Positions 1 through 6,240 of a stretch of DNA of 26,779 nucleotides are shown piece by piece. The stretch is taken from assembly GCA_029987025.1 (NCBI GenBank), contig DALTWQ010000006.1, forward strand, positions 1-26,779. Direction: 5' to 3'. The notes below the pieces were generated by a model. The model had not been told where the DNA came from. It did no database searches and was given only the letters and a program-made list of their open reading frames with translations. Each line of letters starts with the position of its first letter. The first letter of the stretch is position 1. The DNA comes from Methanocorpusculum sp. (GTDB lineage Archaea; Halobacteriota; Methanomicrobia; Methanomicrobiales; Methanocorpusculaceae). The position numbers were made by a program, and so were the translations under genes.

Positions 1-695
1 TCACTGACACCCTTGATGCAGTCGGAAACACCACTGCAGCAATCGGAAAGGGATTTGCAATCGGATCTGCAGCACTTACCGGTCTTGCACTCTTCAGTGC
101 ATACGCAAGCGCAGTAGGACTTGAATTCATCAGTATCTTAGAAACTCCGGTTTTCATCGGTATCATCATCGGCGGTATGCTTCCGTTCCTCTTCTCTGCA
201 CTCACCATGACCGCAGTCGGTCAGGCAGCAGAAAAGATTGTCATTGAAGTCAGACGCCAGTTCAAAGAGATTCCGGGATTAATGGAAGGAAAGGCTGACC
301 CTGACTACGGTAAGGCAGTCGGTATCTCCACCAACTCTGCAATCCGCAAGATGATTGCACCGGGACTTCTTGCAATTATTGCACCTATCGTTGTCGTTCT
401 CATTCCGGGACTTGGAGCACCTGCATTAGGCGGTCTCTTAGTAGGTTCCTTAGTTTCCGGTTTCCTGCTTGCAATTACCATGGCAAACGCAGGAGGAGCA
501 TGGGATAACGCAAAGAAGTATGTCGAAATGGGACACTTCGGCGGCAAGGGCTCTGACTCTCACAAGGCAGCAGTCGTTGGTGATACCGTTGGTGATCCGT
601 TCAAGGATACTTCCGGACCTTCAATCAACATTCTGATTAAGCTCATGTCAATGATTGCACTGGTATTCGTACCGGTCATCTTACTGGTGCTCTAA
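1..695 (+). CDS. hppA: Membrane-bound ion-translocating pyrophosphatase, C-terminal part (partial)
   Basis: The reading frame is open from position 3 to the TAA at 693-695, so the gene enters from outside the window. These pumps hydrolyse pyrophosphate and move H+ or Na+ across the cytoplasmic membrane. The visible part starts in the conserved D-A-V-G-N-T-T-A-A segment and continues G-K-G-F-A-I-G-S-A-A-L, a hallmark of the family. It then has alternating hydrophobic helices, a soluble loop with D-P-D-Y-G-K and G-D-T-V-G-D-P-F-K-D-T-S-G-P-S (a conserved Asp-rich substrate segment), and a last helix ending in a hydrophobic C terminus. Alanine after GNTT, where K+-independent members carry lysine, points to the K+-dependent class (established family rule). 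Whether it pumps Na+ or H+ cannot be told from this part. Confidence 0.95.
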   Translation, partial: TDTLDAVGNTTAAIGKGFAIGSAALTGLALFSAYASAVGLEFISILETPVFIGIIIGGMLPFLFSALTMTAVGQAAEKIVIEVRRQFKEIPGLMEGKADPDYGKAVGISTNSAIRKMIAPGLLAIIAPIVVVLIPGLGAPALGGLLVGSLVSGFLLAITMANAGGAWDNAKKYVEMGHFGGKGSDSHKAAVVGDTVGDPFKDTSGPSINILIKLMSMIALVFVPVILLVL

Positions 696-707
696 TCAGA
701 CCACCAA

Positions 708-714
708 TTTTTTT
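708..714 (+). terminator. Oligo-T terminator after hppA
   Basis: A run of seven T lies 13 nt after the hppA stop codon with no strong hairpin before it. Archaeal RNA polymerase often stops at such U-tracts. Placed by inference only. Confidence 0.45.
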
Positions 715-743
715 ACCATTTTAAAATTGAAAAAAAGGGTTTT

Positions 744-886
744 TCGGTATTTTGTGTGGACTATGGTATTTCTACCTCGTCGGTGTCCGGGGAGTGCCTA
801 TACACTGATCGAAATAACAATCCTTATTCAGAACACATCTAACGATTATTCTAAAGTAGAGTTATATTCACACTAAACGCCGAAGA
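744..886 (+). repeat. Dispersed ~143-nt non-coding repeat, copy A
   Basis: This stretch matches 3852-3993 in the same orientation, with about 22 differences including one indel over 143 nt (roughly 85% identity by eye). Shared blocks include GTGGACTAT, AAATAACAATCCTTATTC and CACACTAAACGCCGAAGA. It lies between the converging ends of hppA and the ADP-ribosylglycohydrolase gene. There is no plausible protein: short ORFs across it are not shared between copies. An imperfect stem (781-786 with 802-807) is kept in both copies. It could be a small RNA gene, a mobile remnant or a shared regulatory block. Confidence 0.75.
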
Positions 887-889
887 AGC

Positions 890-897
890 AAAAAAAA
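890..897 (-). terminator. Oligo-T terminator of the ADP-ribosylglycohydrolase gene
   Basis: On the minus strand a run of eight T follows the stop codon of the 905-1951 gene by about 8 nt. It sits just beyond the 3' edge of repeat copy A. Confidence 0.4.
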
Positions 898-904
898 GAG
901 ATTT

Positions 905-1951
905 TTAGTTTTCTGTTTTTTCTGCAGAAGTTTCTTCAGATTTATCTGCGGAGTTTTGTTCCGGGTTTTCTTCAGATTCTTCCTTGTTTTCTTCTGCAGT
1001 TTCGACAGGGTTTCTTATCTTTGGGTGTGCACGGAAATAGAGTTTTTCTGCAAGTTCACTGAAGATTGCCGCCCGCTCCACATTCCTGATAAGGTCAAGC
1101 GGCATAGATGTGATTCCGAAACGCGCTCCGGCAGCAGCTCCGCAGATCATTGCAACAGTTCCCGCATTTCCGCCGCATGCCGCAGCGGAAGCCAGTAACT
1201 CTTCAGGACTGGTGCATTTTCTGCAGAGATATGCTGCAAGAGGAATTACCTGGGTTACCTGTGATGATGTTCCTATTTCAACTGCTGCTATGGATGCCGG
1301 TTTTTCGTCTGCTGCCGCTCTGTATGCATGAGCAAGCCGGATGTATAACTCTGGATACATATTCTGGGCCGCTGTATCGAGGGCATTGAATGCTGCATCC
1401 ATGTCTCCTGTTTCAATCAGGGTACGTAAGAAAAGAGCAAGACCTACTGCAGCTGCCTGTGCCGCTGTGTTTGTGTGGGTAATACTGCATGCTGCAGACA
1501 GTTCTTTTGCCATCTCACGTTTGTCTGCAAATCCGAGGGCAAACGGAATGGCGAGAGCGAGACATCCTGCAGAGTCGGAGTTAATTCCGGCCTCCGTCAG
1601 GTTTTTGGTTTTGTCCATCTTTTTGCAGGCAGCAGCTACTGCACCGTCAGGATACCGGAATTTGTTCAGACGGTGTGTGCGCAGAAGTTCTTCTGCGTAT
1701 GCGGTTTTTGAAAATCTCGGGCTGTCTGTTAAAATACGCGCAGACATCAGCAGTATCTGTCCGTCGTCGGTGTACTGCCCCGGAATGAGCAGTTCATTCG
1801 GGTGTCCGCGGTAGGCTTTTTTAAAGGATAAGGGCTGAGGCGTGCGCACAGGAAGTGTTTCATACGGCATACCAAGCGCATCGCCTAATACAGCCCCGAG
1901 AAGACAGCCTTTGTATCTGAGCAGCATCATATCTCTGCTATCTTCAGTCAT
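905..1951 (-). CDS. ADP-ribosylglycohydrolase (DraG/ARH) family protein with altered second metal motif
   Basis: 348 aa. The family removes ADP-ribose from proteins or small molecules with a two-Mg2+ site. Seen: N-terminal G-x-L-L-G-A-V-L-G-D-A-L-G-M (residues 15-28), the first metal motif Y-T-D-D-G (60-64), S-I-T-H-T-N-T with the usual helix, and a late G-G-N-A-G-T-V-A-M near residue 260. Family members normally have G-G-D-T-D-T there, so the two Asp of the second metal motif are missing. The last ~35 residues are a Glu/Ser/Lys-rich, probably disordered tail. Met8 or Met9 could also be the start. The ATG at 1951 is preferred because a TATA-like box lies ~25 nt upstream (leaderless). Substrate unknown; it may be a binder rather than an active enzyme. 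Confidence 0.8.
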   Translation of the reverse strand: MTEDSRDMMLLRYKGCLLGAVLGDALGMPYETLPVRTPQPLSFKKAYRGHPNELLIPGQYTDDGQILLMSARILTDSPRFSKTAYAEELLRTHRLNKFRYPDGAVAAACKKMDKTKNLTEAGINSDSAGCLALAIPFALGFADKREMAKELSAACSITHTNTAAQAAAVGLALFLRTLIETGDMDAAFNALDTAAQNMYPELYIRLAHAYRAAADEKPASIAAVEIGTSSQVTQVIPLAAYLCRKCTSPEELLASAAACGGNAGTVAMICGAAAGARFGITSMPLDLIRNVERAAIFSELAEKLYFRAHPKIRNPVETAEENKEESEENPEQNSADKSEETSAEKTEN

Positions 1952-1970
1952 ATAATCAGTATTGGGGAGA

Positions 1971-1980
1971 TAAATATAAC
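1971..1980 (-). promoter_or_regulatory. TATA box for the ADP-ribosylglycohydrolase gene
   Basis: On the minus strand an AT-rich GTTATATTTA element is centred about 25 nt upstream of the ATG at 1951. This spacing fits an archaeal leaderless transcript. No Shine-Dalgarno sequence precedes the ATG. Confidence 0.45.
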
Positions 1981-2082
1981 AATATTTTCAAATCCGAAGT
2001 GTTATGCGTGACGGATTTTCAGACCGGGTTTTGAAAAAATCATTCTCAACACTAATCAGGGAAGAAGAACAAACAATATATC

Positions 2083-2910
2083 ATGAACTGGTACGGGAAA
2101 AAAGGTTCATACAGCATAACGCCGGAAGTATGCGCAGAAAATGCGGCATCTGATGATTTCAGCGCTCTCTGCCGCTATGAAGATCTCATAGATGCAGGGC
2201 TGGTCTCCAGCCGTGCAGAGTATCTTGCAGCGCTTAGAAAAGTGACAGTCTATCTTGCAGAGATAGGCATTGCAGGTGCGTTGTCTGAGAAAGATACAGC
2301 ACTTCTTCAGATGGTTCGTATGCTGGATGAACTGGATAGAGTAATCAATCTTTTAACGGAACGGATTATTGAGTGGCATCAGGCAACAACTCCTTCGTCA
2401 TCCCGGAAATATACGCACACAGGTACTGATAAAATTCTGCTGCACCTTTCAAAGACAGCAGGTCCTGCTATGAAACCTGCCGCACGCGAGGTTCTTTCGC
2501 TGATATCCCTTCGTACGAAAATGATGAAGGAGGTCTCTGCCGAGGCAGATTCAATAATCCCCAACATGAGCGCGTTGGTAGGCGGTCTTGTTGCCGCCCG
2601 TCTTGTATCAAGAGCCGGAGGTCTTGTCAGAATTTCCCGTATGGCAGGTTCATCTATACAGGTGCTTGGTGCAGAGTCGGCGCTGTTTTCCCACATCCGT
2701 GCAGACTCTCCTTCGCCGAAGCACGGGCTGATTTTCCAGCATAGAAGAGTGCACAATGCATCGCGCGATGTTCGCGGGCATGTTTCCCGTGTGCTTGCAG
2801 CAAAACTGGCAGTAGCTGCCCGCCTTGATTTGTTCAGAGGAGAACTGGCTCCTGAGTTTATTGACGAGGCGAATAAGAAAATTGATTCTCTGATGGAGGC
2901 AAAGGAATGA
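2083..2910 (+). CDS. nop5: Nop5 (Nop56/58-like) C/D box RNP core protein, compact form
   Basis: 275 aa. Nop5 bridges L7Ae-bound C/D guide RNA and fibrillarin in the 2'-O-methylation RNP. Seen: a helical coiled-coil region (about 68-104) and the Nop domain, with L-V-G-G-L-V-A-A-R-L-V then A-G-S-S-I-Q-V-L-G-A-E-S-A-L-F and P-K-H-G-L-I-F-Q-H (about 165-218), then R-G-H-V-S-R-V-L-A-A-K-L-A-V-A-A-R. The N-terminal fibrillarin-binding region is much shorter than in typical archaeal Nop5 (often 370-410 aa), and the Lys-rich tail is absent. The stop overlaps the fibrillarin start (ATGA at 2907-2910), so the two partners are probably translationally coupled. Confidence 0.9.
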   Translation: MNWYGKKGSYSITPEVCAENAASDDFSALCRYEDLIDAGLVSSRAEYLAALRKVTVYLAEIGIAGALSEKDTALLQMVRMLDELDRVINLLTERIIEWHQATTPSSSRKYTHTGTDKILLHLSKTAGPAMKPAAREVLSLISLRTKMMKEVSAEADSIIPNMSALVGGLVAARLVSRAGGLVRISRMAGSSIQVLGAESALFSHIRADSPSPKHGLIFQHRRVHNASRDVRGHVSRVLAAKLAVAARLDLFRGELAPEFIDEANKKIDSLMEAKE

Positions 2911-3509
2911 TTGACTGTAACGGAACGCTTGTTTCCGAGGGTAAAGGCGGTGTCTACGGTGAAAAGATTCTCAACGGATACCGTGTGTGGGATCCGTACC
3001 GCAGCAAACTTGCAGCACTCTGGTATTTAGATAAAACAACTGACATCTCTAAAGATGATGTGGTGCTCTATCTCGGAGCGGCCAACGGAACAACGGTTTC
3101 TCATGTCGCAGATTATGCGGAGTCTGTTTATGCTGTCGAGTTTGCGCCGCGCCCGATGCAGGATTTGCTGGAGGTTTCCAAACGCCGCAAAAACATTATT
3201 CCTATTTTTGCGGATGCGACACGCCCAAAGGAGTATGCAGGTTTTCTTGAGCCGTCAGACCTTCTTTATATGGATGTGGCTCAGCCGAATCAGGCAGCAA
3301 TCGCCATAAAGCATCTGCCGTTCCTGAAAAAAGGAGGAAGGCTTATTCTTATGCTTAAAACACGCAGTGTTGATATCAGAAAGTCTCCGGAAGAGGTTTT
3401 TGAAGAGTCGTGTGCGGAACTTTCTGCAGCAGGACTCTTTGTTGAAAAAAGCTGCTGGCTCTCCCCGTATCATATTGACCACGCCGCTATTGTGTGCAGG
3501 AAATTATAA
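2907..3509 (+). CDS. flpA: Fibrillarin-like rRNA/tRNA 2'-O-methyltransferase
   Basis: 200 aa. The catalytic subunit of the C/D RNP, it transfers methyl from S-adenosylmethionine to ribose 2'-OH in rRNA and tRNA. Seen: V-W-D-P-Y-R-S-K-L-A-A (27-37), the SAM-binding Y-L-G-A-A-N-G-T-T-V-S-H-V (55-67), V-Y-A-V-E-F-A-P-R, P-I-F-A-D-A-T-R-P, the Y-M-D-V-A-Q-P-N-Q-A motif and M-L-K-T-R-S carrying the expected catalytic lysine. Its start lies inside the end of nop5, as is usual for this archaeal pair. Somewhat shorter at the N terminus than the ~230-aa homologues I recall. Confidence 0.95.
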   Translation: MIDCNGTLVSEGKGGVYGEKILNGYRVWDPYRSKLAALWYLDKTTDISKDDVVLYLGAANGTTVSHVADYAESVYAVEFAPRPMQDLLEVSKRRKNIIPIFADATRPKEYAGFLEPSDLLYMDVAQPNQAAIAIKHLPFLKKGGRLILMLKTRSVDIRKSPEEVFEESCAELSAAGLFVEKSCWLSPYHIDHAAIVCRKL

Positions 3510-3565
3510 TCTATTTTTAGAGAGCATCTGCTGTGTTTTGAAATCAGATTTTTAAAATTACGTAT

Positions 3566-3589
3566 CAGCGGATTTTTATCCGCTGTTTT
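3566..3589 (+). terminator. Hairpin terminator after nop5-flpA (possibly bidirectional)
   Basis: A perfect 8-bp stem, CAGCGGAT (3566-3573) with ATCCGCTG (3578-3585), encloses a TTTT loop and is followed by TTTT. It lies between the ends of flpA (+) and the DUF1858 gene (-) and could serve both, though the T-run favours the plus strand. Confidence 0.7.
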
Positions 3590-3605
3590 GAAAAGAAAAG
3601 GATTT

Positions 3606-3791
3606 TTAGAATCCGAGTTTTGCTGCGAGTTCTTCGAGCGGGATTCCGTGAACCATTGCGGCCTCACGGATGGTTTCGTTGTTTGCAATTGCGCATCCGA
3701 GGCATCCCATGCCGAAGCTCTGGAGAATTGCTGCGCTTTCCGGTTTTTCACGGAGTAAATCTGCGATGGTTGAATCTAAATTTAATGCCAT
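3606..3791 (-). CDS. DUF1858 small CxxC protein (hybrid-cluster-protein-associated redox disulfide family)
   Basis: 61 aa. The protein fits the DUF1858 family: an N-terminal D-S-T-I-A-D-L-L helix, then F-G-M-G-C-L-G-C (Cys30 and Cys33), then E-T-I-R-E-A-A-M-V-H-G-I and a final L-A-A-K-L-G-F. Members are thought to use the CxxC pair in redox or metal/cluster work, but no exact role is established. It stands alone between the nop5-flpA pair and repeat copy B. No Shine-Dalgarno sequence is evident before the ATG. Confidence 0.85.
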   Translation of the reverse strand: MALNLDSTIADLLREKPESAAILQSFGMGCLGCAIANNETIREAAMVHGIPLEELAAKLGF

Positions 3792-3851
3792 AAGATTATG
3801 TTTGTTCGCCTTACTAATAGAGTTTCCCTTTGAGTTCTAAAAAATGGTTCT

Positions 3852-3993
3852 TCGTCATTTTATGTGGACTATAGTATTTCTATCTCATCAGTGTCTGGGG
3901 ATAGCCTACACACTGGTTAAATAACAATCCTTATTCTGAATATATCCAACGATAATTCTAATGTAGAGTAATCTTCACACTAAACGCCGAAGA
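3852..3993 (+). repeat. Dispersed ~143-nt non-coding repeat, copy B
   Basis: Second copy of the element at 744-886, same orientation, in the 300-nt gap between the diverging DUF1858 gene and the 4092 operon. Stem 3889-3894/3910-3915 is a perfect CAGTGT/ACACTG. In copy A the second base pair is G-T instead of A-T, so pairing is kept. A TATA-like CTATAGTATTT at 3870-3880 is weaker in copy A. The rest of the gap holds the promoter region of the downstream operon. Confidence 0.75.
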
Positions 3994-4030
3994 GCTGAAA
4001 AATAAATCCGGACATTACTCCTTCTTTTGG

Positions 4031-4048
4031 AGCAGGTATTCTCCTGCT
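4031..4048. promoter_or_regulatory. Dyad AGCAGG-N6-CCTGCT upstream of the 4092 operon
   Basis: A perfect 6-bp inverted repeat with a 6-nt spacer lies about 8 nt upstream of the TATA-like box (4056-4064) of the downstream operon. Position and symmetry suit a dimeric regulator site. The regulator is unknown, and chance is possible for a dyad this short. Confidence 0.35.
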
Positions 4049-4055
4049 GATAAAC

Positions 4056-4064
4056 AGATATATC
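4056..4064 (+). promoter_or_regulatory. TATA box of the YxPFW-recQ operon
   Basis: AGATATATC is centred about 32 nt before the ATG at 4092, suggesting a short or absent 5' leader. Confidence 0.45.
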
Positions 4065-4091
4065 TTCTCTTACGAGAAATATAACATATTC

Positions 4092-4751
4092 ATGGCTGAT
4101 AATAATAAAAATCCGCTGAACGTTGAGTTCGTTCAGAAACCTGAAATCAGCGAGGAGAATGCAAAATGTATTGCAGAATCCTGGATTTCAGAAAATATTC
4201 TGAAAAAGAAGGAAACCTTCCGTTTCGGAAAAGCTGTGCTGGTGTATTATCCGTTCTGGAGGTTCCTGCGCGAGGACGGAGGCGAAATGAAGGTTATCTG
4301 CAGACCGGCATGCGGAACACTTCTTTCCGACATCCAGACCTTATCTCCGAAAAATGAGCCGGTCCCGGTTTCGGATGAGAAGATTCTGCCGCAGACCATC
4401 AATGCATCTTATTACTATCCGTCACTCTACGGACTTCCGCGCGGAGAGATGCTTACAGGTATTCCTTTCTGGCTTATCAGTTACAAATATCAGAGCAGTA
4501 TCTATATGCTTAAAATCGATGCTGAATCAGGCGCGGTTATTCCTGAGTGGCATGCGTTTAAAGATCCGGTGAACTGGGTAAAAATAGCACTTCTGGCATT
4601 TCTGCCGATTCTGATTATCAGCCTTCTTGCGGTTTTGTTCCATCCGGCTATTTTTATCGTAGGTGCGGTTTACTTAATCGTACTTCTGTGCTACAGTAAG
4701 ATGCTGTCTATAATTAATACCAAGCGTGAGGAGGGAAAAGATGGTGCTTGA
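4092..4751 (+). CDS. Conserved-looking membrane protein with YxPFW motifs, function unknown
   Basis: 219 aa; I do not recognise a named family. The N-terminal ~160 residues are soluble and contain V-Y-Y-P-F-W-R-F (51-58) and G-I-P-F-W-L-I-S-Y-K-Y, followed by an I-D-A-E-S-G-A-V-I-P stretch. Two hydrophobic helices (about 163-203) follow, with a short charged tail. The same Y-x-P-F-W element and D-A-x-T/S-G-x-V stretch recur in the next gene, so the two probably share a domain. The stop lies 11 nt inside the next ORF. Likely an integral membrane protein; partner of the following zinc-ribbon protein by inference. Confidence 0.7.
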   Translation: MADNNKNPLNVEFVQKPEISEENAKCIAESWISENILKKKETFRFGKAVLVYYPFWRFLREDGGEMKVICRPACGTLLSDIQTLSPKNEPVPVSDEKILPQTINASYYYPSLYGLPRGEMLTGIPFWLISYKYQSSIYMLKIDAESGAVIPEWHAFKDPVNWVKIALLAFLPILIISLLAVLFHPAIFIVGAVYLIVLLCYSKMLSIINTKREEGKDGA

Positions 4752-6240
4752 ACATTCAACGGAGGATGCCGTCTCCAAATTAATGTATAAGGCAAAGATT
4801 ACGAGAGGTGTTGCCGACCGTTCTCTGCGCAGTTGGCTATCAAAGGGAGTCAAGGCTCTGGATATCAACGATTCAATGACGGTAACGGAAGCATATCTGC
4901 TCTATATCCCGTTCTGGCGGTTTGTAGCTCAGGGTCTTGCTGTTGCCTGCGGTTTTTCCGGATACACGGAAAAGACCGGAAACAAACTCAGAAACGAGTT
5001 CGAAGAACTTGTTGATGAAGAATATACCTGGACAAAATGTGCCTGTGATACCGGTCAGTACGGTATAAAGTCCCTCTGGCTTGACAAGGGCGGAGAAGTG
5101 CCGTACACACCGGGCGATGTTGCCGCAATGGATGCCGGAGGTTCTGCACTCGAGGCAAACCAGGAAGGTAAAGAAGCTGTCCGTAAGATGATTAAGGCAG
5201 ATCTTGCCAAGCGCATTGAGTCGGTTACCTTTGAGAAGTATTTCATTATTCCTAAGGTGTTTGAACTTGTCTATGCGCCGGTCTGGATTTTCCATTACAC
5301 GTACAATACCGGAAACTTCACTGCTGTTATCGATGCGGTAACGGGTGACGTCATCGGCGGAACAAGTCCGATGAATCTTACGGCAAGAACCCGTATGATG
5401 CTTCTTTCGTTCGCCGGCGGAGGTTTGATGATAGGAGCATCCATTGGTCTGATGTTTACCTCAAATGCGATTCAGATTTCTGAAATTGTGCAGTTCATTA
5501 TTCTGCTTATCGGAATTGCCCTTTGTATGGTAGCCTTCCCGGCCTTCAAGGATGGAAAGACGGTTACTTCTTCCGGAACAATGACTGCAGTTTCACGTCT
5601 GCGTCCGGCTCTTCGTATCCCGAAGGAACTTACCGACCAGGAAATCTTATGCCGTGACTGCACTGTTCTTCAGTGTCCTTCCTGCAAATCGCAGCTGGAA
5701 CGCCCGTGGGGAGAAGTTGTCGCACGCTGTGATGTCTGCGGCTGTCTTCTTGATATCACGGCTGAAGATGCTTCTGTTGTGCCGTATGAGATTGCAAAGC
5801 CGAACTTCTTATCTGAAACGGCAATGAGTAATGCTGTTCAGGAGTATATTCCGTTCTGGAAGTTTGTCTGTGAAATCAATGTTACCGACTACCTTGCAGC
5901 AGGAGATACCGAGACAGGTCTTCCGGATATTCAGGGCAAACGCGATTATTATATCTGTGCTGCAGATATTCCGCGGTTTATTGCAGAGCCCTGGGAAGTT
6001 GATTTAACCATCAGAAACCCGAAGTATCAGACGGTTGAAAAGAACAGCAATCTGGATATGCGCGGCATTTTCATGAATCAGAAGACTGCAAGAGAACTGA
6101 CCGAGTTCCTGTATCTCCGCTATGAGACTGAAAAGCCTGGTGTGCTGCAGGTTCTGCGCTACGATTTCACTGTTTCCTCCTCGGAGATTGTCTATCTCCC
6201 CTACTATAAGGAGAATGACTCGTATCTCCCCGGCATATGA
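4741..6240 (+). CDS. Membrane protein with zinc ribbon and repeated YxPFW motifs, function unknown
   Basis: 499 aa. A GTG at 4726 is in frame, but the ATG at 4741 has GAGGAGGG 5 nt before it and is preferred. Layout: Y-I-P-F-W-R-F-V (about 55-62), Y-A-P-V-W-I-F-H-Y-T-Y then I-D-A-V-T-G-D-V-I-G-G (about 178-205), two membrane helices (about 220-268), a zinc ribbon with C304, C307, C312, C315 and C331, C334, C336, then Y-I-P-F-W-K-F-V (about 369) and Y-L-P-Y-Y-K near the end. The repeated motifs suggest a duplicated beta-rich domain on both sides of the membrane pair. It overlaps its neighbours at both ends (11 nt upstream; ATGA with recQ downstream). Function not known to me. Confidence 0.7.
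   Translation: MVLEHSTEDAVSKLMYKAKITRGVADRSLRSWLSKGVKALDINDSMTVTEAYLLYIPFWRFVAQGLAVACGFSGYTEKTGNKLRNEFEELVDEEYTWTKCACDTGQYGIKSLWLDKGGEVPYTPGDVAAMDAGGSALEANQEGKEAVRKMIKADLAKRIESVTFEKYFIIPKVFELVYAPVWIFHYTYNTGNFTAVIDAVTGDVIGGTSPMNLTARTRMMLLSFAGGGLMIGASIGLMFTSNAIQISEIVQFIILLIGIALCMVAFPAFKDGKTVTSSGTMTAVSRLRPALRIPKELTDQEILCRDCTVLQCPSCKSQLERPWGEVVARCDVCGCLLDITAEDASVVPYEIAKPNFLSETAMSNAVQEYIPFWKFVCEINVTDYLAAGDTETGLPDIQGKRDYYICAADIPRFIAEPWEVDLTIRNPKYQTVEKNSNLDMRGIFMNQKTARELTEFLYLRYETEKPGVLQVLRYDFTVSSSEIVYLPYYKENDSYLPGI

Noticed and set aside
655..876. 73-aa ORF over repeat copy A
   Set aside because: Not preserved in copy B and starts inside hppA in another frame.
1341..1814. 157-aa ORF on the plus strand
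   Set aside because: Antisense to the ADP-ribosylglycohydrolase gene, with no recognisable motif; a shadow of that gene's codon bias.
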